DNA from: Pisolithus tinctorius
Lineage: Eukaryota > Basidiomycota > Agaricomycetes > Boletales > Pisolithaceae
Direction: 5' to 3'
Assembly: GCA_024663395.1 (NCBI GenBank)
Contig: JANFAH010000039.1
Location: 295,501 to 359,500 of the forward strand
DNA: 64,000 nt
Positions 44,440-54,726 of this stretch are shown one piece after another. The notes below the pieces were generated by a model. The model was not told the origin of the DNA, did no database searches, and saw only the letters and a program-made list of their open reading frames with translations. The translations under genes and the position numbers were made by a program. Position 1 is the first letter of the stretch; each line of letters opens with the position of its first letter.

Positions 44440-45750
44440 TTAGAAAGTCCAGACTAGTACCACAGATGAGTGTAATGTCGAGCATCGCTTTGACAGACCT
44501 TGCTGCAAGTTGCTACAGTAGGATAAGCTCGGTGATTTAATCTGATGTGCAAACCTTATGATGGAGGTCCCGTCATGAATCGCCACTATCAAGATGGAAG
44601 AGACCACATGGCAGTTGACCGCTGAGCGCTGAGAGGTCATGAAGTTACTCTTCAGCTGAAACGTGTTTGGCTAGCCAAAGCCTACGATTTACGGCGTGGT
44701 GACATTTCTCTCGCTGACTCCATTGGCGCATGAATAGCTCAGCGGAAGCAAGGCGGGTGGAGAGAGAGAGCTTCTAGATCTGATTATGTAAATGGGGTAT
44801 GCCTATTTGTGTCTGGCGGTACATGAAGTAACTAATGCATCTACTGAATAAATGATACGGAGCCGCGGGTCGGTGCAACCAGCGTGATAAGTGATGGAGA
44901 GACTGCGAACGCTGGTAACACACCTCGTTAGCAGTGGTGGTTTGAGGAAAGGGCGGTGCGAACTCCGCTGGAACTTGTCACTCGGCTGGACCTTTGTCAC
45001 CAGAGTCCACTATAGGTCACGCAGGCTGCACGTTAGCAATGTTGTCGACCTTCACAACCGTACCCGTGGTGAATCCTACGGTGACCCGCTGTTTCAGTAA
45101 CGAAGAGTGCGGAGAGGCGCAGGACTGGGTGCGTGCGTTACTGCTCGAGGGCGATGTTATCAGGCGAGTGTGCGCGGCGAGGAGCAGACTTACTCGTCTC
45201 ATGGGGATTCATTAACATTCCCGTTCGATAGCTACCTTTCATCTACATCGTATATTTGATATCTTTGTTCGTTGGGGCGCGTCCACCCTTGCTCCCGCTA
45301 TGTGTATTTACTGCTCCTTTGGGGATATGACGTCCATCCCGCCTTTGGGCGTAGCTTCATCTCTTTATTCGGGCGTGATCTCAGCTTTCAGCCTCAACAT
45401 GCTGTTCTTCAGAAGAAAGGAAAGCGGTTCGAGCGAGAAGTACGAGAAGTGGTAGTAGTAAATTAGTCGCCGCGTCCCAAGATGGTTCACCCCACTTGTG
45501 GTTGTCATGCCCAACTCGAGGCCTGTAGTGAATGGTACGTAGTGTTTGCAACCACATTATCGCTGTTAACACTCAATTTAATTTCTTTTTCAGGATGTGA
45601 CCGCTCGCAGCTGAAGCTTTCGCTCGGAGATGCGTACATAAGGTACCAAGTACATACTGCAGAAGCTCCTCGGCAGCGGTCAACAATTGGAATTCGCCGT
45701 CTTCGAGGGAACGGGGAATCGTACAGCGTAAACATGAAATCCCAATTGAA
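44440..45750 (-). pseudogene. Z block, inverted copy
   Basis: On the - strand this region is homologous to 52010-52790 (+) and partly to 60530-61530 (+). Shared landmarks: PRRRRIPIVD near 45700 (PRRWRIPTAG in the other copy), PLLVLLARTAFLSSEEQ near 45430 (LLALLARTAFVPSEEL), and the ATCSKVCERDARHW-like block near 44480, broken here. Stop codons in each part make it a pseudogene. The family is not recognised. Confidence 0.45.
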
Positions 45751-45839
45751 CGTTTCGTGCTACCCCGACTTGGCCCGTGATGGATACCTGGATTGCTCTA
45801 TTCTGGCTTGCTGACGGCCTCTTGTCGCACCTACTAACC

Positions 45840-46080
45840 TAACCTTCACTCCCATACGCATATGTGTCCAGACTTGCAAATGTGAGGATCAGAGACCATC
45901 CTTCTCTATTCAAATACAACGACCCAGTACACTGCCATCTGCTCGGTATTTGGCTCACGCGCTTCGTACCCATGCTATGGTGTGGTCATGACAATGAGGG
46001 TTTACAAGCTGGTGTTGGCGTCTATACGATCCCCCGTGCGTTGAACACCAGGTAAGTTCACCCTTGTATTTCATTTACCA
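45840..46080 (+). pseudogene. W segment, copy 3
   Basis: Text from CCCATACGCATATGTGTCCAG on matches 52880-53130. Frame 45864-46055 reads PSLFKYNDPVHCHLLGIWLT and RFVPMLWCGHDNEG. Other copies use another frame in places, so at least some are broken. No family recognised. Confidence 0.35.
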
Positions 46081-46379
46081 GGTCAGTGGCTGATTGGATA
46101 GACGAGTCCTTTCGCTCATTGCGAAGCACCTCCCGCTGACCAACCCAGCGCGTGGACATATTGGTCCTCCATCAGTGTGTTGTAGAGAACCAAAAAAAAA
46201 ATCAAGATCTGTGCTATCCAGGAAGGCTTATGTGCGAATAACGTGTGTTCTGTGCTTTCGCAAATTACACACAGCAGATATGACCACCTGGAAGCATGTT
46301 GGCTTCCGTAATTCCCAAGCGAGTGGCGCCTCAGTAAATCTTCGTTCCGATGGCGCCTCATTGTACAGAATCTGCTTTG

Positions 46380-46735
46380 CGTAAACTTTCGTGACAGTAC
46401 AAGGGTGTCTCGCAGGATTTTTTTGCACCCAATCTAGGATTAATTTTTCATCTTCGTCTGATATCTGGGTTCCACAATATGCAATGCAAGTTGGCACTCA
46501 AGTCCTCCTGCGTGACACCGCACCTCTGGCTTCACAATAATTCCTCTGTTCTGGTACGTTGCTTCTTTGGTGTGCGCAGAAAATTCCGTCAGAGGTTGCT
46601 CTAATCGGATGCTGGTCGAATGTGCAAGTGCCCTCGTTACCTGGAGGGTGGAATCCACGGCTTCCGAAGACCTTGAAGACACTAGGTCCTCAGAGGATAA
46701 AATGGTGACAAGCTGTCAGTGCTTCCTCCAGTCAA
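46380..46735 (-). pseudogene. X segment, copy 3
   Basis: Head to head with inhibitor P4. In the frame 46497-46228 the text TCIAYCGTQISDEDEKLILD is open, while the other X copies use a different frame for the same DNA (ALHIAGTEDQTKG). Strongly diverged from copies 1 and 2. Confidence 0.35.
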
Positions 46736-46758
46736 CGTGCTCGACTATTATCTTCAAC
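46690..46758 (+). promoter_or_regulatory. Core promoter of inhibitor P4
   Basis: CAGAGGATAAAATGGTG at 46691-46707 and ATTATCTTCAAC directly before the ATG, the same arrangement as in P2, P3 and P5. Retained although the gene itself is broken. Confidence 0.55.
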
Positions 46759-47365
46759 ATGGCCAACAGGCTCCTTCCCGGTCAGCACTTCGTTGCCTCT
46801 GTTGCAGGGAAAGAAAACCTCAGCATTCCTATAGTCACGTGGCCGCCTCTCATTTACCCCCCACCTCCTGCTCTAGTCAAAGTCCTTCTTGGTAGAGTTT
46901 CGCCTCCTAAGGTAACTCTCATGTTGTGCGTCATTTACAAAGGCTTGACTGACCGGGTTTCCCTAGTTTACGGTCGACCTGGCCCTCAGAAGGGACAATA
47001 CCTATGTCGTCATGGTCGAGGATAAGGGCACCCGCGTGTAGATTTAGTAGCGTCTTTGCCTTCCTCTTCAGAGAACCCCAGAATGCATAGGCGTAAGTTA
47101 CTGGTGCATGGGGTTGAGGAGAGCATCAGATACTGATACAACGGTGCCTAGCATCGAAGGGAAGATCGAACGTCTTTTATGGCCTGCTTCGTCGCACGAG
47201 TATCCCCTGCCCGAGCGCCAGGTATGGTCCACTTCTTCTCCCATGTATGGGACAATTATCCATAGTATATTACCAAAAACATCTCCGCGACCCGGTCATT
47301 CAACCATTCAACCACCTGTTTTCGACCCCTCGCTGCCATTCGGATTCGAAACTGTGCCTAAGTAG
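46759..47365 (+). pseudogene. I66-like protease inhibitor, copy P4 (broken)
   Basis: Exon 1 is open (MANRLLPGQHFVASVAGKEN, then PPLIYPPPPALVKVLLGRVS). Exon 2 starts FTVDLALRRDNTYVVMVEDK but stops at TRV*, where other copies continue into the GQDERVFAFE block. Exon 3 is recognisable (PLPERQVW). The acceptor before exon 4 is lost (TATTACCAAAA instead of ATTTCCAG). Two independent lesions make it a pseudogene. Confidence 0.75.
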
Positions 47366-48153
47366 TGATGTGAAAAACTCAATTTTATACCCTTGCCTGG
47401 AGTGTAATGATACGTGTCGTTAATAGATATTGGGTGATTCACTGTACTTTGAGCCCTCCTACGTAGGTCGAACCTGTCGCGGTGCCTGGCTTTCTGTGAT
47501 CACACCATGCCTTGTGGCAACGCTTAAGATGAGTTGGGAAATAAACACTTTCCAACTTCTCTGCGCTCACTAGTATGTGAACTGACGGCCATTGAATCAT
47601 CGCCTGGGGGAGTAATACCTGAGCTACACGCGATGCCCAAATAATGTAACTTCTGTCCAATAGAAGCTAAGACGCTTCGCACAGTGATCATCACCCGGAT
47701 GCCTCTAGTGCACTGGTCCATACATTGAGAAGTACACAGGATACTCGACTCATCGCTCCGCTGCTAGGGAAACGGCGCCGCCTGAAGATCAATGTTCCCT
47801 CGTGAAACCAACTTGTCTCCGCAGTTCTTTGTACAAAACGCACCTGGTTCGCAACTGCAGGCGGAGGCAGCCACCAAGAAGGGCATCGGGTTATGTGTGC
47901 GTGAATCGATTGTTATGGGGAGGGTCACTGGTAAAATAGTCAGGCGTTGTCATCACTTACAGATTATACGGGGCCGCTGACAATAATGGAGTCGGATTTG
48001 AGGTTGAGACAACAGTACATGTGCTTCGCGGCAACGTCATTCAACTTTCGAAGTGAATTCAATTGTGAATCAGATAAGCAAAGGACGGCCCGGCCGTTAG
48101 TGAAGCAAAGACACAAAAGAACTCGAGAAAGACGAGCTCAATGATTGCAACTA
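47366..48153. other. Spacer between inhibitor P4 and dynamin D2
   Basis: About 790 bp, homologous over 47560-48150 to 54130-54720. Frame 47792-47980 on + (NLSPQFFVQNAPGSQLQAEA) has a counterpart at 54227-54553, but the alignment carries indels, so coding is unlikely. Confidence 0.45.
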
Positions 48154-50898
48154 TCAAACAGTCAACCGCTTCAGTTCAGTGCGTGCCGCACGCAGTCTCT
48201 CCAACTTCTTCGACAGTTCCTGTCTCTTCGATGCAATAGCAGCAGGTTCTTGAAGCATCGCAGCACAGCGTTCATGTGCATCAGCACCTGTGACTTGCAA
48301 CCCATCCAGGAGAGCCTCGTGAAGGCCGCGTTCCAGTCCTCGGACCATTTCATAGTCGATTGCCAAGGGCGCCATGTCAATGAAACGCTTGTATGCAACT
48401 GTCAACGAATGCAAATTAGCTTTCTTCGTTCACATATGTATATAAATCATAAGGTATGCACCTTGAAAATATCCTTGGACGCTTGCCATTATTCCCAGCG
48501 CCACCTCTAACGGATCAGAGGGTAGCAATCTCGTCAGATCATCGACTTGCGTTGAGATTCCGAGCTCTGTCAGCGAAGAGAGTGCCTTGTTCACGGTCTC
48601 CACTCTATTCCGGTCGGTTGCCAGTTTTCGAATGTTGGACATGAGATCATAGTTATTGTCTCTGCAGCCTCTGTAGTATGCGAGGAACTTGTCGCGATAG
48701 TCGGTGTAGCAATGAGTGTTCAGAGTTGCTGGCATTCTCTCCACTTGAAGTAACCAATCAATTTTCTCCTTCGCACGAGCTGCAGCTAGGTCAAGGTGGT
48801 CGTAAACGATCATCCTTGGAGGGCTCAGTACGTGAAGCCTACTCTGCAAAGCAAACAAGGTTACTTACAGCACAGCTTGCTTGACGCCACCCTTCCCCAA
48901 ATGTGCGAAATGGTCATCCACTATTTTCCCAACACGTTCCCTGATAATGCTATTTACTATGTCGAAAAGGTCGATGGCAGGCTCTTGCCATTTCTTCACT
49001 ATCATCGAGATGTAGGTTTCTTGAACAACGAAGGGATAATAATCGGGCAGTTCACGTGTACGGCCACTGTATTGTAAAGGGTTAACAAAACACTCGGGAG
49101 GAATGGAAATGAGACCGACTTCTTGGCACTTTGCATGACCTCGTCGATATATATGGCGTTGCTACGCAGAGTGGCAGGTAGTGGACCATGCTCATCATCG
49201 TCACTTTCATCCCCTCGGCCAACATTTTCCTCATTTGACAGAAACTTGATGACGGGCAATCTAGGGTGCCGGTGAGCATCTTTCCGCTCCCATGGCATGA
49301 AACTTGGAGCCGTGGAATATATTTCTCGTTTGAAGTTTTCAAAATGAGTTCGGATTGTTTGCACAACTCCATTTTCGTCGGGGGTACCTTTGAGACACTC
49401 TGAAACCTCCTTGGTGAACCCGTTCAGGACGCGATGGATTTCGCCCACGGGGTTACTTGACGGCTCTGGCGGCAATTCTCCAAGTTCACTCTGCACTTGT
49501 AGTATTACCTCCTGTAGTTCTTCTTGAATCTCAGGGAGTCTGCATGCGCACGCCCATTAGCATGATCTGGTATGGCCCCACAAAGAAGGTTAACACAGGT
49601 ATGCAACACACCTTTTGGCGATTAACTCTGCGAGGATTGCACTGAGTCGCTCTGTGAGTCTGCTGGTGCCAAGGAACTGATGTAGATGCGAATCGCGACT
49701 GGACCACGGTTTTGTTGTTGCAAAGAAGTCTCTCTCCATATTCCGAGCGCCAAGCCAGGTTATACCCTGGGAAATATCGTGCGAGCTAGGCTGCTTGACA
49801 CAATACCAGTTGTTTTCAAGTGGTTCGACTTCGTTTTGGATGAGGCGGATCCATGATTCTTCTTCGCCAAGGGGAATGCGATCTGGCTTCGTGAGGACAC
49901 CTGCCAAGTGGCAAGGTTAACGGAACAGAAGGGGCGAGGGTCGCGGTGACTTACCCACTGTACGCTTCCCCTTTGGATCATATTGCTTCGCAAGGTGATG
50001 CGCCCCTTGATTCTCAAAATCCGCTATAGAAAACATCAATGCTTGTATGCACTCAATGGATGGTAAGACTCGCTTTCGCAAGCAACCGTGAGAAGGATCA
50101 GACAGCTTGGCTTCTCGATGTATGATATGACGAGGTTTCTCACTAAGTCGATGTCGTTAGCACTACCTGTACGTCCAACGCTCGCAATAAGCCCGGGCAA
50201 ATCGACAAACGACAAGTCAGCGAGCTCTCGACCACTGATCTCCAGGGAAACGTAGTTTCGTGAAAATGATGTTTCATTTTCTTCTGCTGGAACCTTGACA
50301 CCTTCGAGGAATTTTTCATGGTCGGTGTTCGGGTTCAAAATTGCGCTCTGTGCCTGGCGAATTCGCTCTTCTACGTGAGCCTTATCGGAGATGGGGTCAC
50401 CAAACGGTATGATCTTGGGTTTAATGGGTAATCCATATTCATCGGTAATGAAATGAAGTTTGATGACGCAGGTCCACCGTGTGTCTGCTCGCGTAAGCTT
50501 ACACTCCGTAGGGCACCTCCATGGACGGGGAGTGTCACCGACTACAATGGAATGAGAAGTTGAATAATGTACCTTGTGCAAGTGCCCTGAGAACGAGGAA
50601 GGGTGATGCCAGAAATTGATTCGATGAGGGATGATTTTCCCGCACTCTGATTGCCAATGACAGCGATCATAGGGAGGTCAATATCCCTCTGAACCCTGGT
50701 ACGGGAGCAAATCTATGTGTCGGCCGGCATACAAGGTGAGGGACACACACACCCTGTGTTACGAAGGCGGCTGATAAGGTCCAGCATGGCACGCCGCTGG
50801 CTCGCAGTGGCGGGGTCAGACAGTCCGACGCCGCCATTGGTGCCAGCAGGTGAGAGTGAGTCTGGGAATACGCTGTTAGTAGAGGGAGTGGAGGACAT
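48154..50898 (-). CDS. Dynamin-like large GTPase, copy D2
   Basis: Same architecture as D1. The proximal start at 50898 gives [20 protein letters not shown]. The exon 2 P-loop is GNQSAGKSS; exon 3 has [20 protein letters not shown] and G3 [20 protein letters not shown]4 is in [20 protein letters not shown]. The linker has one unit only ([47 protein letters not shown]). Stalk [20 protein letters not shown] and [23 protein letters not shown] follow; the stop is at 48154. All G motifs are intact and no frameshift was found in the exons checked. Two further first-exon units lie upstream (51040-51515). Role unknown; membrane-remodelling or Mx-like activity is an inference from the family. Confidence 0.85.
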
Positions 50899-50925
50899 CG
50901 TCGTTGGGAAACCTGATTGGCGAAT

Positions 50926-50946
50926 TGAGCTTTTAACGTGGTCGTG
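50926..50946 (-). promoter_or_regulatory. TATA-like element before D2 proximal first exon
   Basis: On the - strand ACGTTAAAAGCTCAATTCG, about 30-40 bp upstream of the ATG at 50898. Near-identical TTAAAAGCTCGATCC-type strings precede the other first exons at 51226-51245, 51532-51547 and 57517-57535. Confidence 0.5.
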
Positions 50947-51039
50947 AACATTGTGGGAAAGTTTGGAGTGCGGCCAAGTTCTATTGATCAGTAGGCTCCT
51001 AAAAAGAAGGGATGTGAGAACAAGAGGGAAACACGCATA

Positions 51040-51201
51040 CCCTGTATTGCGAAGGCGATTGATGAAATCCATCGTGGCACGGCGCTGTCTCGCAGTGGGG
51101 AGGTCAGACGGTTCGACACCGTCATTGGTGCCAGCAGATGGGAGCGACTCGGAGAATACACTGGTCACAATATCGCTGTTAGTAGAGGGTGCGGGGGACA
51201 T
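51040..51201 (-). CDS. Second first-exon unit of D2
   Basis: ATG at 51201 gives MSPAPSTNSDIVTSVFSESL, then [18 protein letters not shown] and a donor GTATGCGTG. It is an intact tandem copy of D2 exon 1 and would splice in phase to the shared exon 2. It has its own TATA-like element and AAAAAGAAGG-type element. Could be an alternative first exon or an orphan duplicate. Confidence 0.6.
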
Positions 51202-51355
51202 CGTCGTTGGGTATCCTTGTTAGCGGATCGAGCTTTTAATGTGGTCGTGGACTTTCGGGGGGCGTTTGGGGTGTGGCGAAGTTCTATTGATTGGTAGATT
51301 CCTAATAAGAAGGGTGATGACAATAATTATAGGGTATAAGAACATGAGGGAAACA

Positions 51356-51515
51356 CGCATACCCTGTATTGCGAATGCGATCAATGAGGTCCAGCATGGC
51401 TCAGTGCTGGCTCGCAGTGCGTGGACAGAAAGTCCGACACAGCCATTGGTACCAGGGGATGGGAGCATGCTGAGAATACAGTTGTCGCAATTTCACTCCA
51501 GTGGAAGGCATGATG
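51356..51515 (-). pseudogene. Third first-exon unit of D2, frame-broken
   Basis: Third tandem copy. It keeps the MLDLIDRIRNTG-like end with donor GTATGCGTG and the PGTNGCVGLS-like middle (frame shifted), but no single open frame connects them. Confidence 0.5.
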
Positions 51516-51539
51516 GACATTGTTGCTGAGGGATCGAGC

Positions 51540-52000
51540 TTTTATGTAACATCACGGTAGACGTGAATATTATCACAAGGTGCGTTTGGAGCGCAGCCAA
51601 GTTCTATTGATCGACGGACTCCCCAAAAGAAGGGTGGGATACAGAACGTTGCAGTGGGCTATGTGCACTGCCTATGATACACAAGCAAACTTCATCAGCT
51701 TCGTCTCGGCTTCTCCTGCAGCAGCTTCGAGTAACTCACCATCATACAACAGATGTCTGCAGTCACTGTCGTCTGGGTAGTTGGATCATAAGTGGCCAGG
51801 TACGGGCGACAATAATGAAGAGCACAAGACGAACCCTCCATTCAACTGTCGCAGCATTGACCCACAGTGTCCGAGGAACCGCGCAGAGAACAGACACGAG
51901 TCAGGGATCAGCGCAACCAAACTAGGACTTGTCGCCTTATCCTGCGAAGTCTCCTTTTCTCCTTCGTACGACGTGGTACCCACGGCTGAGCCTCGTCAGG
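51540..52000 (-). other. Y block upstream of D2
   Basis: Homologous to 57776-58270 and 43938-44290. The frame 51983-51786 on - reads GEKETSQDKATSPSLVALIP with counterparts in the D3 block. Includes a CCCCAAAAGAAGG element near 51621. No family recognised. Confidence 0.4.
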
Positions 52001-52009
52001 GTAGTGTAG

Positions 52010-52790
52010 AACATTCGATTCAGATTTCATATCTACGCTGCACGAGTCCCTGTTTCCTCGAAGATGGCGAATTCCAACCGCTGGCGTCTCCACTTTCACA
52101 TATTGTGCAGTGCGCGAAATTACGGTTACCAAGAAAACTCTGCAGTACTTGGCGCCATATGCAAGTCCGAGGGAAAGCTTCAGCGCACGGTCGCAATGAT
52201 CCTGCAAAAGAAACTCAGCAACGATAAGTAACGCTCCCACAAAAGCTGCCATGCACATATATACCTTTCACTACAGGCCCCGAGTTGGACCGCTGCTTCT
52301 CGCGCTTCTCGCTCGGACTGCTTTTGTTCCTTCTGAAGAACTGCCAGTGAAGTGAGTCACACGGTGTGTTGTTCCCATCTTGTACACAGGTTGTGATGGG
52401 CAGTACAACGTTATTACTCGACTTACTATGCACGTGGCTTTGGAGACCTGCCCGTTATGTAAAATATCCGAGGAAGGTGGAAACCGTTCCGTAATCTGGG
52501 TCAAGGGAGAAGAGGGTTCTCCGAAGTTCGACTCTCGTCTGACTGGTTGGCATCGCTGCAGGCTTCGACCACGTTGCAACCGCAGAGAAACTTCATGGCC
52601 ACTTGGCGTCCAAATTCGGTGCAGCCTTTCCTCCCATTTTGATAGTGGCGACTCATCATGGGACTACCATCATACAGGTTGTGCATCAGATTGGTCATCG
52701 AGCTTATCCTTATCTTGCTGTAGCGACTTGCAGCAAGGTCTGTGAAAGGGATGCTCGACATTGGGCCCGTTTATGGTACTAGTCCGGGAT
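52010..52790 (+). pseudogene. Z block, copy 2
   Basis: + strand text: PRRWRIPTAG near 52060, LLALLARTAFVPSEELPV near 52300, MHVALETCPLCKISEEGGN near 52431, then after a CAG site GFDHVATAEKLHGHLASKFG and FPPILIVATHHGTTIIQ, VVHQIGHRAYPYLAVATCSK. Some stretches are open and separated by splice-like sites, so it could still be a gene, but frames change between them and the sister copies are broken. Family not recognised. Confidence 0.4.
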
Positions 52791-52849
52791 TTCTAAATGA
52801 TGTTTAACACGATGGTATGTTGACGGATTGCTCCAATCTGACTTGCTGA

Positions 52850-53140
52850 TGCATCGACACACTTGCCAACCTGGCTTTCACTCCCATACGTATGTGTCCA
52901 GAACTGTAAGTTTCTTCGGATCTTTGAAATGTAGGGATCAGGTGTTTGCATTTCCTCAGAGACCATGCGTTCGGCCTCTCTATTCAAATACGAAGACCTG
53001 GCGCACTATCTGGTCGGCATTTTGCTCATACGCTTCGTACTCGTGCTATGGTACAATCTGATCAAGACATCGAGGGTTTACAAGGTAATCCGGTGCTGGC
53101 GTCTATACGATCTCCAATGGGTTGAACCCAGGTAAGTTCG
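52850..53140 (+). pseudogene. W segment, copy 4
   Basis: Matches 45840-46080 and 38880-39140; contains CTTCGTACTCGTGCTATGGT and ends at ATCTCCAATGGGTTGAACCC before GTAAGTTCG. Frame changes relative to other copies. Confidence 0.35.
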
Positions 53141-53831
53141 CCCTTAAGTTTCTCCAACAGTGCCAGGTCAGAGTGACTGATTGGACAGAAGTGTCCCTCA
53201 TTCCACACATCGCCGAGCACCTCTAGCCGATCGAATCAGGGCATGGTCACATTAGTCCTCCATGGGTATGTAGCAGAAAACCGAGAGATCAACCTCTGCG
53301 CTATGCACGAAAACTTACGCGTGAACGGTACGAACAATATGTGATGAAACACGCCTACCACCAAGCTGTCAATGTTTTGTGTTTCACCCTCGCCATCCTT
53401 TGACACGTATAAATATATGACCACCTCTAACTCATTTTCCTTCCGGTATTAGTTAAGTCCTTGTCATCGTTACTCCCCCAGTTTCGACCTTCTATCTTTC
53501 TTCAGCATCTGTACGTTAGGTCGACGACTCATAAACCTCGTTCCGGCGCACTTCAGAAGGTTTCCGTGACAAAATGTGTGTTCTGTGCTTTCGCGAGTTA
53601 CAAAGGAGGCCTAGCCATCAATGGTGAAACAGTTAGGCGTATCACCATCTGTAGAGTATACTAATGGAACCGGATTTCAGGTCGAGACAAGGGCACGCGC
53701 GCTTCGTGGCAACATCATTCAAGTTCCAAAGTAACTACACTGTCAGTCCGAGGAGTAAAAGGCGTTCTGGCAGTTAGTGAAACAAAGCCAGAGAGCTCGA
53801 GAAAAGAAGCTCAACAATTGCAACATTGAAC

Positions 53832-54105
53832 AGCCAATCGCTTCTCAGTTCAGTACGTGCCGCGTGCGGTCTTTCCAACTTTCGACAATTCCTGTCTCTT
53901 CGATGCAATGACCACATGTTCTTGAAGCACAGCAGCGCAACGCTCGTTTGCATCCTCACCCATTACTTACAACCCATCTAGGAGTGCCTCGTGAAGGCCG
54001 CATCCCATTCTTTGGACCATTTCGTGGTCAATTTCCAAGGGCTCCGTGTCGACGAAACGCAGGCAGGCGACTGTAAACGAACGTGTATCAACTATCTTGG
54101 CTTGA
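53832..54105 (-). pseudogene. Dynamin GED fragment
   Basis: On - it matches the GED exon of D1-D4 (TCGTCGACACGGAGCCC region through ARTEL-like text) but is frame-shifted. Immediately left lies W-type sequence and immediately right the spacer that precedes D3, so all of a former dynamin gene except the GED was lost here. Confidence 0.7.
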
Positions 54106-54726
54106 ATAAAACATTAGCAGGTGCCTGCGTTCACTAGCATGTGAACCGATGCCCATCGAATCATCGCTCCGAGGAGTAATGCTGAACTATACACGATGTC
54201 CAATATAATATTCGGGCTCCGGACTTTTGCTCAACAGAAGCCAAGACACCCTGCACAGCGGCCATCACCCTAATGCCTCTTGTGCACTAGTCCATGTATT
54301 GAGAAGCACAGGAAACTCTGCTTATCGCTTCGCCCCTAGGGAACTGGCACCTTCTAAGAACCAGTGTTTCCCCGTGAAACCAACTTGTCCCTGCAGGTCG
54401 CCGTACAAAACGCACCTGGGATGCAACTGTAGGCGGAAGCAGACACCAAGGAGGGCATCGGGTCGTGTGCATGTCAATCGATTGTTATGGGATGGCGTTA
54501 CTAGTGAAATAGTCGGGCATTGTCACCGCTTACAGAGTGTACTGGTTTTCTGACAATAACGGAGTCAGATTTCAGGATGAGAGAACGGTACCTGCGCTTC
54601 GTGGCAACGTCAATCAAGTTCGAAGTGAAATACAATTGTCAATCAGGTAGTAAGCAAAACGTGGTTTGGCGCTTAGTGAAACACAGTCAGAGAACTCGAA
54701 AAAGACAAGCAGAATGATTACAACTA
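54106..54726. other. Spacer upstream of D3 3' end
   Basis: Homologous to 47560-48150. The frame 54227-54553 is open but without known motif. No inhibitor gene is present at this position, unlike before D1 and D2. Confidence 0.4.
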
